This document shows, one piece after another, positions 13,201-24,300 of a DNA stretch of 30,900 nucleotides (its first letter is position 1; the number at the start of each line of letters is the position of its first letter). The notes under the pieces are model-generated. The model searched no databases. It saw nothing but the letters and a program-made list of their open reading frames with translations, and was not told where the DNA came from. The translations under genes were made by a program, and so were the position numbers. Location of the stretch: positions 1 to 30,900 of the forward strand of contig LPNZ01011359.1 of the NCBI GenBank assembly GCA_001655205.1. The letters are read 5' to 3'. Source of the DNA: Lenisia limosa (lineage: Eukaryota > Breviatea).

Positions 13201-13356
13201 CATTTATTATGTTAACACCATTTAGATAATGGACTTTTCGGCTTGGTGGTGATGTCCGGACCAAACCTTGCCGAGGCTTTTGCTGCACAGGGCAGTGACC
13301 TGACGTCCGTGTCAGGCCAAGCCAAGTACCGCTTTTTCATGGCCGGCCAACATTAG
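10288..13356 (+). CDS. Unrecognised secreted protein, multi-exon
   Basis: I do not recognise the family. The start MLLVAGLLLAFLAAHVSAEP is a textbook signal peptide with a likely cleavage after VSA. Supported exons: 10288-10382, 10730-10809, and one from 11017. Further exon blocks follow at about 11421 (NNNHLVLSGMDPTKDTLGMV), 11697 (EYAPVLLATPGDILGYPELE), 11860, 12186, 12526, 12732, 12955, 13081 and 13228, ending FFMAGQH and TAG at 13354-13356. Exon GC is clearly above intron GC. Cysteines are few (FDCNMMW, GVCIS, MKCLDGPC), and NAT/NST sites suggest N-glycosylation. It is about 400 residues with no transmembrane segment after the signal peptide, so secreted or vacuolar. A gap at 11513-11616 falls after the GMDPTKD exon. 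Some middle donors are uncertain, so exact joins there are provisional. Confidence 0.7.
10540..10647 (+). repeat. Tandem duplication of a 54-bp unit inside an intron
   Basis: Two adjacent copies (10540-10593 and 10594-10647) begin ttcagcgtgatgtggagggc and end tattatttag. They differ at one visible base (cttcc versus ctttc). Both sit in the first intron of the secreted-protein gene, and each ends in an acceptor-like tttag. Confidence 0.95.
11513..11616. other. Assembly gap
   Basis: N run in the secreted-protein gene, directly after VFGGMG. Confidence 0.99.
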
Positions 13357-14170
13357 GTCTTCACATAGTAATAATACAGATTGGAGTTCTCAAATTNNNN
13401 NNNNNNNNNNNNNNNNNNNNNNNNNNNNNNNNNNNNNNNNNNNNNNNNNNNNNNNNNNNNNNNNNNNNNNNNNNNNNNNNNNNNNNNNNNNNNNNNNNNN
13501 NNNNNNNNNNNNNNNNNNNNNNNNNNNNNNNNNNNNNNNNNNNNNNNNNNNNNNNNNNNNNNNNNNNNNNNNNNNNNNNNNNNNNNNNNNNNNNNNNNNN
13601 NNNNNNNNNNNNNNNNNNAATTTTTGCCCTTTCCTTTTGCATCTCATGAATTTATATTTTCTGTGCGTTGAGCGTTCACGTCGAGTTGAAATTCTGATTT
13701 TGGAAAGTTTGAATTCGTCACTTCTCTTTCTTACCCCAAGGAATAACGTTAAATTAAAGCTATAAATGATCTCATTGATATTAATATGCATTCTATAACG
13801 ATATTGGAATGTAATTTGAGTGTTTACATTCTTGCCACACACACACACACACCCACATTCACCCTAGTATCAACAAAACAAAGGATGAGCTGCTTACTGC
13901 TCGAGAGTATTTTATACACCGTGATATGTAACACACATTTCTATGATGAAAATGAAACGTTCGTCATATTGGAATTCTTGGAGGTGGGTCACTTGCATAT
14001 CCTTGACCATCGCTCTTCTCACACTTCATCGTGATCACAACTTGTAGCTCTATTATGAAATAATTAACCAGCTCCCTACAGCCCCCGCAATGGTCCTTGC
14101 ATTTTGCCTCAAAACTCATATCGGGGCGCTGAGAGTCACCAATCATAACTGACAACCTCTCGGTCCCTAG
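13357..14170. other. No gene resolved; N gap 13397-13618
   Basis: Between the TAG of the secreted protein and the first supported exon of the cyclase paralog. By homology with the larger cyclase gene, the missing N-terminal exons of the paralog should lie here, partly in the gap. Candidate blocks at 14087-14140 (MVLAFCLKTHIGALR) resemble the first hydrophobic stretch of the larger gene but are not proven. A short CA-type run is at 13836-13852. Confidence 0.4.
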
Positions 14171-17100
14171 CATCAAAACGGTCCATTTTGTGAAAAGTAA
14201 AAAAGAGTAAGCTTGTTCTAAATTTATAAGATGAATAGGAGTGTGAATACATTTCTTCATATTAATCTTGTAGTAAACGCAAACACCGAAACAGTGCTTT
14301 TCAGGAGTTTACCCTTGGTGATAGTCAAAAAACTGTCATCAACAGGGAATTCAGGAGGCAACACATTGCTGATTGCTATGTTTGTGGGGAATACAAAGAT
14401 ATTCACGAAGTGGTAGTTCATTATTTAGATCGACAGCTTAGGTACCCTAATATTCACAGTTTCACTTACATTTTTGGCCCAAGTGACTGCCGGTAATTTC
14501 ACGATAACTTCATTTGATCTGATTTTTCCTCTCGGACTTTCAAGTGTTGCTCTTAGTAGGCCACTGGGAATAATAACTGCAGAACTTAGAATAATTCACA
14601 TTGTATATGAAATTTATTACAATTGGGATAATGTCCAGGGACATTTTGGGCCTTGTATACAGCTAAAAAGATCAAATAAGGCAAGGAATTATACTTTGCA
14701 TTTATCAATGCAATTCAACAGGATGAAGATGACCCCTTTAGGTTCCTTGAATGTGTGTTAATTAATCATTAATGTTCTTACTCAATTTAGAGTAGCTACA
14801 GCTTTTGCTGCATACCTTACAACCGACATCGGACAAGGCAAGTGAGTGATTGTTTCCAAGTACTGAAATTGCTATTATTTGTCTCAGTTGAAATGTAAAT
14901 TCATTGTGACACTTTAGATTTCCGAGGTTCTATTATTTGTTATCGGTCTGTATTGATGTCTTCAAGTTAACTGCCTTGGCATTTCTGTTGTTTTTCGATA
15001 AATCAATGACGATTACCCTCCGGTCATGTTACATGATTGTTATTGGAGGTTTAGGGTGTGAGGACATTAACGCATTCCATTTTCACACCTGCAGTATATC
15101 TGGTCTTCCACTGGCTGCTTCTTTGGGGACAATGTTTTACTTTACCTTTTTGATGAGTATTTTAGAGACTTTAGATGGGTAGGAACTGTATTGAATTATG
15201 TTTGATTGTACACTTATCAGCTGTCCTGTGGGGTAATGTTTTACATTTAATAGGAAAACCATGATTTAACTACACCCGTTCGATTTTGATGATGATGGCG
15301 GTTATCATTGCTTGCTTGGTCAACAGAATAAGGTCAACTATACAAATGACACTGGCAAAACGAAAGGGAAATGCATAACTGACCAGGATGAGTGGGTTGG
15401 TATGACTGCAATTCAACAATGAATCTTATGATTATTCCTTCAACTTGAGAAATTGAATGTAAGACCTTATGTTATGATGACGAAACATGAAAGTGGAACA
15501 TTGATTCACTGAATGGTCTGTTCTAATATCTCCTAGAAGGACTACAGACACAAATGATACCACCCCATGTCCAGGCACGTAACAAGATAAGTACTAGCAA
15601 TTGAACTGTGTTCACTGATTTGCGGATTTAGATGCAACCAAAAGGAACAATGGAGTCTAATAACCAAATTGACTTTTTCGAAAAAGTGTCCATCGCATTC
15701 ATTTATGTAAGATTTGATGACTTATTTGAATATTGAGTTGATAGCTTCTGTTTTAATTGTGTAGGTTGAATTTCTCAATGCTAAGAAGACGATGTCTTCA
15801 ACAAATGTGAGTGGAGTTTGAATAGAATATGAACTTTTTGTGTCCAATTGGTATTTTAAACATATCATATAGTACCCAAACAAGCATTATTCCAATCAAC
15901 TATACAATTAGCTTCTTAAAGAGCACACAAAGTTGTCTAAAATTATCGATAAGAGTATTGAAAAGCACAATTGGTTATGCAGTGTTATGAATGAAATCTC
16001 TACATGTATGATTGAAATATTTAAATGACTCTTTTTTGACAAGCAAAACACTTAGTGTGTTTATTACTGCAATCACATGAAATTACCATTCTAGCTTTAA
16101 GCTTGAACAAGTGGACTATTCAATGGTCCTAGTTGGAGGACTCACCGTTCAGTCACAGGACTATATTAATACCAAGCGTACTAATGTATCAAATAATCAT
16201 CATTATTGTATTCTTTGAACATCTCAAAAGGTTGACAATTTAGATTTTGGAGTCGCAGGGTCAGTAAGGCTGCTTGAACACTAGATAATGCCAATAGCTG
16301 CATAAAGATTAGAAAAATATTCATTGAAAAGTACTCACAAATAGTTATTTATTGGATTTTGATGTGTATAGAATTGTTTGTTGACCCTTTCATATTGCAG
16401 GTTTATCACAGCAATGGGTAATGGTGTCGCCCTCGCTGAACCTTGCTTCAAGAGTGGCATGCTCTGCTGACCCTAATACTATTATGTCTGTTGGTGTTAC
16501 AATTTGGTCTCACAAATTGAAAATCTATTGTAATAAAGTTCTGTTTTGAATGTCCAAGATTATCCTATGAAGCAGCCCAGTCCCTGTTTAACTCATCTGG
16601 TGTTTGTCTTAAAGGTAAAGTAAAACTCTTGTTCGGCATATATACACAGATATAATATATATTTGTATATGTCATTAATGTATGTGTAATATATATGATA
16701 TGTACATGTATATGTATAATATATGTATGTCATTAAAATTTAGTGAACTTCAACACGTCATGGAGACAGTGATGAATGGCGAATAACACCCAAGTGTAAA
16801 AGCAATGCCTAAGTAAGCTTTGGCAATATCTTCTTCTATTTTTTTTATATTCAAGAGTTGGATGCTGAAAGTGCATAAAGTTGTGTTTCTAAAAATCATT
16901 ACAATTCATCTGAATGAGTAGAATAGAGATGCTTACTTCCTGGGGTCGTCATTTTATTTCTCAGCTACGGCCACTGATGAAGCAAAATGTATCTGAGACT
17001 ATTCTTCAGCTATTTTCAGTAGTGGCACCGTCCGAATCCAATCGTATTGAAATGCACTGTATCAAGCTAATGTATATAAATAAAAACGCACTAAGATGCC

Positions 17101-17908
17101 TTGCGCGGTAACAATATTGCAATGTTCTCTGTTCATTGTTTATGATGAAAGTGGCAATGGCCAATTGACCAGAGAGTTTATCAGACATTGACAGCGCAGC
17201 GAGCAATTGGTGTGTAAATAGCGTCCATTAACTATTTCCCATTTCTCTATTGCAAGACTAAAACAACATTTTCCATTTTGACTGATTTAGGCGGAAGCAT
17301 TTACCGAATTGAGAGTGCATTGAGATGTTGAGATGTTTTGGATTTTGAAAGGTCTTATGTTTTGTGTATCTATTTTGTTCATAGTTACTCTTTTGTTTCT
17401 TTTATTTCAATATTGTGATGTAGAAAGTTTAGTTTGATTAATATTATGTACTGAAAATAGGTGACACAAGTGGCCATCTCTTCTTCTAAGGCTCTACAGC
17501 AAATTCCTACACAAATTAGGATAAACAATGGTTATATTCTAGACTATAAATAGAATGCTTATATATTTCTATTAATAAGAAGCATTTCTGAGGGGAATTT
17601 AACAGATTTACCATTTCATCTAGTTGGTACTCCATGACATAGTTGTCTCCGTAGACAGTTTCTAAACCAATCATTTGGAAACATATATTTCCGAAAAGTA
17701 TTCACGTCTAAACCAAGCAGCACTTTCAATATTGATTTCTAAATGACAATAAATTTCACAAGTTAACTACCTTTTTCTTGTTTCTAACTGTTGGTGGACA
17801 CAAAATTCTCTAAAACAGGTGGCAAAAGGTGACTATAATCATAAGAAAATTGGAGAAGTTGTTGTTCCTGGGCACCACCGTTACTTACAATTCATTGGCA
17901 AACTTTGA
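14171..17908 (+). CDS. Membrane class III nucleotide cyclase homolog, degenerate
   Basis: A paralog of the large minus-strand gene at 21370-29041. Exons 14171-14206, 14274-14379 and 14429-14752 are in phase. They encode a cytosolic basic motif, KRKHRNSAFQEFTLGDSQ then INREFRRQH, that aligns without gaps to RRKYRHDVFREFNQSDSS then INRERRRQH in the paralog, followed by membrane helices. Later exons give RSCYMIVIGGLGISGLP (near 15.0 kb) and the cyclase domain C1: VSIAFIYVEF, KLSKIIDKSIEKHN, FKLEQVDYSMVLVGGL, GLSQQWVMVSPSLNLASR and LSYEAAQSLF, ending at 16617. Both metal-binding Asp positions are lost (FIY, QVDYS), while Asn/Arg (LNLASR) and a Glu remain. After 16617 there is no second membrane block. 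Possible C2 remnants are near 16.93 kb (DAYFLG), 17.5 kb (TQIRINNG) and 17.83-17.91 kb (IGEVVVPGHHRYLQF, TGA). The 5' end is missing and the 3' part is weak. Confidence 0.65.
15640..16617 (+). other. C1 cyclase domain of the plus-strand paralog
   Basis: Order of motifs: VSIAFIY|VEF (metal-loop position, Asp replaced by Tyr), LLKEHTKLSKIIDKSIEKHN (helix before the central strand), FKLEQVDYSMVLVGGL (canonical KVETIGDAYMVVGGL), FGVAGS, GLSQQWVMVSPSLNLASR (canonical RYCLFGDTVNTASR), and LSYEAAQSL (canonical VSEATYELL). Intron positions match those of the minus-strand gene at several of these points. Confidence 0.75.
16640..16735. repeat. AT-rich tatat/gtatat low-complexity tract
   Basis: Alternating ta and tgta runs follow the last sure exon of the plus-strand cyclase homolog. 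Intron or post-gene spacer; no other signal was seen. Confidence 0.7.
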
Positions 17909-17973
17909 ATGTAAAAATTTATTCATTTGAAGATCATTCTCAGCAGAAGTGTGTATGTTATCATCTTGCACAG

Positions 17974-20687
17974 TCACATATTGATAGCTGATAGCAAACC
18001 TGTTAGTAGTAAATTCAAGAGCTGTAACAGTCTTGCAATAACCCCATCACTTGCTAGAAAGTAAGATGACAAAAAATAACAAACAATTTTGGAAAGATGA
18101 AATATTGGATAATAAAAACACAAGTGCTCTTGAGGCAACTTCCATAGTCAAACATTCTAGAAATGTTTATAGGTAAGTCATATATAGGTCTTACCGGTAG
18201 TGCAGAAACATGAGAGAATAAAGAGACATTGACGAGCAACAACATCATCAGCAATCCACATCTCCAAAATAGCCACAATTATGTCCACAGACAATTCAGT
18301 ATTCATTGAGGGAATCGAGGCTGGGTCTAAAAATGACAATCATACATTTCGTACAGTGGGTAATGATTCTTTCAAGAACAAAAAGTGCTCTTTGAAGACT
18401 TTTGAGATCTGAATTGTAATTGACAACAAAGTCAAGTATCTTCAGGTGGGCCTTATTTTGCGACAAAACAATGCACATTTCAACTAAGAAGTTAATACAA
18501 TAACCAAGGTAATGTGCAACCCCCAGCAGACAATCTTCTGACATTGGAATGAAAATATCTAAAACCAAGTCTAAGTTTCGTGACTCAATGTGATTCAAGA
18601 AATCCACTATCCCAGGGTGAGAGCGTAGGGATTCTAATACAACATCTGAATGATGTGAAATTGGGAATACGTAATATTTGATAGCAGAATTTTTGACAGT
18701 GCCGTTTTACTCCCGTATTACCATTTTTCAGAAGAGAGGCAGTAAGCTCCAATGAGAGAGTTATCATAGAATCTGAGCTATGCGCAGCCCAAATATCAAA
18801 GCAAATGTCTATTAAAGATAGCGACATTCCAAGAGGCACTTCAACTGAACTGTCAGAAAATCCACAATGTAATGTTACCTGAATATGAATAGCTAATGAA
18901 AAAGTTCAGGTATATGAATGATGGTGTTTCTAGGGCTGTAGACGTTTGTAACAGGGCGACAACCTGTTGACGGTTACTAAAATGGAATCCGCCTTGGTTG
19001 TGTCATAATTAATTTGCACAATTGTTGATGTATTAGACAATCAAGATTAAAAATACCCTCTTACATAGTATACAATTGAATTATCTATATCTTTTGCCTG
19101 ATCAACTACAGGGGTAATTCAACAAAAGAAATACCCAGGACCTACTATTTCGGTCCATGAAAGTTGTTAAAATATCAAGACATGTAAGCGCAAGTGTTCC
19201 TAAATGGTTAACTCATTTGGAGAACTAACCGGTCTCACAACAGTCTAAAGATGCACCAGCATGATACTCAATTGCCATTCTATGGTATCATAACATGATT
19301 TACAAACTCTTTCGAGAATTTGCGTTTATTCAGGTTGTATCTCATGAGAACGTCGGAAATAACCCGGTGCATTTTTGCCTCAATCATGGATTGAAGCACT
19401 GCATCTGTATGGTAATTATGAGACCGCTTCAAGTATTATCCCACGCTCACCATCTTTCTTCACAATGCGCTGAATCACTCCAAGATTCCACTCAACCAGG
19501 TATGAGGAATTTTGAACCAGGTTCCATACCAAGCACAACAATCCGCGATACGCTATGCTAATGATATATGGAAAAAGAAAGACTAAATTGTCAGAAAATA
19601 CTTGACTTACCATCATTGTTCACAATTTTGAGACTAAAAACAATAGTTTTGTGAATTTTTGATTCAATTTTTATTTGACAAGCCTAAATAGTGGCACAGT
19701 GATCAGAATTTATAGGAAGCACTAACAATTTGAATATTGATAAACGCAGTTTTCAAAACAAAATAAGACCATTCCATAATTCGGCTTTGTGCGTCTTTAT
19801 TTATTAGCATGTTAAGGTCATTTATTACACAAAACTCCTACCAGATAAGTCTTGAGATATTGTTGAAGTGAAACCAAACAGCATGGAAACAATCGAAAAA
19901 GTTGTTGAAATTATTAAGAATGGACATAGGAAGAGGTAAGTTAAGCTTTTCTGAAGAACCTAGTTTTAAAAATAAGCTGAACAGTACCCTACCAATTTTA
20001 AGGAGGTATTTATAGCAGTCCTGATCGTACTTGCAACACGTGCAAGGATATTCATAAACTTAACATAGAGATCTAAACCAATTTAGTGGTATCAAGAGGT
20101 GCATACAAAGTGTATCTGTAAAAAAGTGGAAAATTCCTAATATCACTTCAAGTCCATTATTCAGGAGATTGAAGCTGAGTATTGGGACTATTAAGGAAAA
20201 ACAGATGCCAAGTTGCAGAGCCTTAAAAGTAACCACGGTACTTGAAAATGAACTCACATTTTTAATACTTCGCACAACAAATTGAATAGAGTGACTGCCA
20301 ATATTGACTACACAATGAGGCTGTTTTACTGTTTCATACCCATCACCATTGGCAATACTTTGATGATATCCAAAATCAGGTGACAGAGGATGCACACATT
20401 GAAAGTCAAAAAGACATACAATGATTCCATCGAGGTATACTGCCGGTTTTGACCTTTATGGTAATTGGAGGTACATAAATTGAAACAGCATCTTCAGTCA
20501 AAAACATTTTCATTGTAATAACAATTACATTGCCAATATGCCCTTCGTTTGAAAATGAAAGGAAAAGTATAATATCATTAGAATAATTGTAACTTTAATA
20601 AATTTGAATGACACACTTACATTCCATGGGAGACAGCTTATCAAGAGCTGTCTTTAGCTGTGGTAATCCTGGAGGTAGCCACACTAG
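17974..20687 (-). CDS. ARM/HEAT-like helical-repeat protein, unrecognised
   Basis: Most upstream exon found is 20621-20687 (LVWLPPGLPQLKTALDKLS), then one from 20542 (VIVITMKMFLTEDAVSIY). Later exons cover about 18.8 kb (MSLSLIDICFDIWAAHSSDS), 18.3-18.65 kb (FVVNYNSDLKSLQRALFVLE), 18.2-18.3 kb (VDIIVAILEMWIADDVVARQ) and the end RLLQLLNLLLTGLLSAINM with TGA at 17974-17976. Three introns are about 75, 19 and 31 nt and keep phase. The product is leucine-rich with repeating amphipathic helices and no clear catalytic motif, so an ARM/HEAT solenoid is likely. The 5' end is uncertain: an upstream exon may overlap the start of the divergent small gene at 20724. Exon joins between 18.9 and 20.2 kb are unresolved. 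It converges with the cyclase paralog, 65 bp apart. Confidence 0.55.
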
Positions 20688-20723
20688 CTACAAAATAATA
20701 GAAAGTAAGAGTGGTCAACTTAC

Positions 20724-21113
20724 ATGTATCTCTTTTCGTTTCTAGCAATTGTTATTGTAATCTCTGATACATTGCACCTAATTAGGGAAGTGCTATTACC
20801 CAACCAGCGAAGTCAATACGTTAATGATGATTGGAAAAGCCACTATATAGTCCCTGAGAGAGAGTCAAAAAGAAAAAAGGTAAGGGGAGTAAGTGGTGAA
20901 GATGGGCAAGAGTGTAGGCCAAGAGTATTTCATTTGGTTCCCTAAATGAAAATGGTGACACAATTTCCCAAAAAGGTAAGTTTCTTTGGTCATAATATTA
21001 ATCAGATGTTGGTTGCTGATGCATTGTTAGATTTACATCTTTTACGTTGACTGATAACCATCCTTCTAAATACAGGCTCGGATATGATGATATTTATCAC
21101 CCTTTTCAAATAA
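20724..21113 (+). CDS. Small single-pass membrane protein, 83 residues
   Basis: Three exons, 20724-20879, 20918-20975 and 21076-21113, sum to 252 bases with closed phase (joins KK|AK and G|GC). The first intron is 38 nt and the second 100 nt. The N-terminus MYLFSFLAIVIVISDTLHLI is a signal anchor or uncleaved signal sequence. It is followed by a charged segment (ERESKRKKAKSISFG) and a short hydrophobic end (MMIFITLFK), TAA. No family was recognised. It lies head to head with the helical-repeat gene and tail to tail with the large cyclase gene (256 bp apart). Confidence 0.55.
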
Positions 21114-21369
21114 ATGCCCTATACTTTTGCCCACATAACGTACATATGATTTGGAAAGATTTTATTTTACAAAAAGCAGTTAGTATCATTTTTGTAAAGA
21201 GAATTGCCTTGTTAACACAATTATTAACATCTAAATTTAAGAAATAATTAAACAAATAAAAAAGACAACATACTTATGGTTTTGAGACAGTAAAATACAC
21301 AACTTAACAAATAGTAAACAAACAAAAACAAATTATACAAATAATAGCTAAAAAATCTTCTAGTAGATC

Positions 21370-24300
21370 CTAATAAATTCGATAGAACTGTCCTCCGACA
21401 GCTCTTTGGGCCTTAATGATCTTGACATTAGACTCGTCAATCTGGGCTATAGACGGACTGAGTGACATGGGCGATTCCTGAAGGTGTCAAGAACAATATA
21501 TGTATATGTATAAATATAATATTGTATATGTATAAATAAAAAATTACATGGTTATATCTGGCTAAAGTATAAAAATTGTTGGATACAATACCAACATGAC
21601 ATATTATTACTATCAATTGAGCTTTGGCAGAGGGCGTAACCTGTATCACAAGTATAAATTGATTGTGGTGAGTTTTCACCAAAAACTCATGATTTTACTG
21701 CTGATGTCAAGAGTTAATGTATGAAGCATGAAATTATCATACCAATCTACATAAATATTCAAAGAAAAAGGCTATGGCAATCATGAATCACCCCAATTCT
21801 CACAATGAAAACATCATCAATAAGACTGAGCTTTGTACATGTGAATTCTGAGTCAGAGGGGATCTCCTTTGGAATGTAGCTCAAGGGTGCTGATATGTCG
21901 GATCCTTGACTTATTGAACGCATTGGGGGCACCTTCCAATGTAAGGATTCTAGTTTTACATTTAGGTTCGCGGTGTATCATAATTACAATTTTTTTGCGT
22001 GGTAATAAGACGCTGTGGTCCCAGTTTTACTGAGGAGAAAACCACACTTACTGGAGAAAATTTGCTGCTTACTTCATCGACAATTGTAGCAACCCCCTAA
22101 AATATCAGCACTCATTATTTCAAAATCATGAGCTTACATTAACCACGAGTTCTTGAACTGTTGCATGGTTTGCTGCGATCGTGTTTTCGAGTGTTGCTTG
22201 TTCGAGGAGATGGGCCAATTCTGGTGCTTCACCCCACTGGAAATGTAATGTTTATGGCTGATTGCCATTTAGTGGTCATTTAACTAAACCTCCCACAATG
22301 AGGTATCTTGGGCGCGATTTTCCGATGACGCCGCCGATAGCACCACCTGTTGCGACTGCAATGCGTACTAAAGTCTCTTTTTCTCTCTTTTAGATGAGAA
22401 TCACAGAAAGTAAAGAGAAGTTTATATTTGAAAAGACATTTTCAATTGAATAACTTTGGAGAAAGAAGCAATTCAATAGTTACACCATCAAACCAGTATC
22501 GAAAAGTTTTGAACAATTTGGAGCAGATCTCGAGCCAAGCGGGTAATGGCAATCTAAATGATAATACAGAGAGCTTGAAGGGAATCTCCACATATGGCTA
22601 TTCTTAGTTGTATGTATACTTGTAAACATGGGCATTTATATTTATATAGGTTGTGGTTACAACTAACCTGAGGGTTTATAGCCACATTGCTAGCGCCAGA
22701 AATAGCCTAAGTATTTTAAATCATATTATGACAGCTCTATTTCTTACCACCCAAGCATCTCCAATGGTGTACAATCGGTCACACTGTCTTCGTTTGCAAG
22801 CTTGGTCAAATTTGTTTACTAAATGATAAACGCTGTATTTATAATATTCATACCAAGGAACGCAACGTATTTGAACAAGCTAACTGGGTCTTTTCCTATA
22901 CTATCCCGTGTGAAGTTTACAACATCAAGCTAAAACAGTCAATTATCTATCGTCCTACTTGTAAAACAGAAAGGCCTGTGTGAGTTTCATGATGCAAGTC
23001 CCCTGACATGACACGTGGCACTATATGGCTCGGAACAAGAGTAGCAATGATGCCTGAATTGTAATGGTTAACGGTTAACAAACTTTGTAACTCAGTGCTG
23101 CGGTGGTTGATGACTTCCATGGTTATAAAACTGCATATCGAGTGACGCAGTTTCCGTCGAGAGTACAAAACCATTGGAAAGATGGACATTAACATGACAG
23201 TAAATCTCAGAACAATTGTGGTCCTTTGATTGTGAGTAATAATAATTAATACTGAGAACAGAGACAGTCTGTGAAATGATCAATAATATAATAAACAAAT
23301 TAAAATATTTGGAACAATAATCAGAGTTGAGGCTAACCACTCAACATCAAAGAATATACTATTGATAGTGTCGAGTACAATCACAGATATACTGGCAGGA
23401 AATCTAAATGGATAACTTAAAAAATTTGAAGATTGCTCACAAAGCAAGCTTACAAAAATAGAAACTGTGCATTTGAAAGTACATAAGGTGCTATCATCCA
23501 CGTGATCGTCTTGACAAGCTGATGTTCGTGACTGAGATCCATGAAGAATTGTGTGAAACATCAACACTTCCGATTTTATACGATTTCTTTTCAGTACTAT
23601 CTATACTTAAGCTTACTTAGTAACTTCGTCTCCTTCGCCAACACTATACGCCAAAGCCGCCAACGACATAAACAGTGGAATTGTGTAGTTTTTTGCTCTA
23701 AAGTAGATCAATTTTGAGAGTTAAAAAGTCAATATAATACAAGGTTCTTCCGTTTATTATTTTAGAACAGTGGAATTCCACTTACTTGTTGAAACATGGA
23801 ATAAAGGCGACACATGAAATTATGTAGGCAATGATCATGATAATGAAGAATTGTTTTACTTTTGACTACATGGTAAGTAGCTGTAAAGTAGAACCTACTT
23901 CCGAGAAGTAGTAAGTCCTCGTTTCTTCTTGATATTCAGTTTCATAGCTAAAAAATTAGTTTTATCATATTAAAATATTTTTAAACGGTTTTTCCATTTT
24001 AAGTAAAATTGCGATATAACTTATCTAACCTGAAGAATGTCACCACTATCACTGTCAGTAGAATGAAACTAGTGGCATAGTCCATCACCTGGAATATGAA
24101 GAAGGAAACTGACTGATCCATATACCCTTGACTGTTCCATCAACTCGTCATCAAACTCAGCTTGTGTGTTCTCAAAAGACTTGTTATGTCGCATCTGGTA
24201 GTATTAGTTATGGATGATTTTCGAATATGAAGCTAAGATAGGGTGGAATCCTAAATACTCAGCAACTTCTAAATCATACAAGAATCAGTAAACATATTTC

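Noticed and set aside
13361-13848. Long ORFs on both strands across the N gap
   Set aside because: They consist almost wholly of N and carry no real codons.
18054-18278. Minus-strand ORF with a signal-peptide-like start (MWLFWRCGLLMMLLL)
   Set aside because: It is the wrong frame of a helical-repeat exon (VDIIVAILEMWIADDVVARQ) that joins its neighbours in phase.
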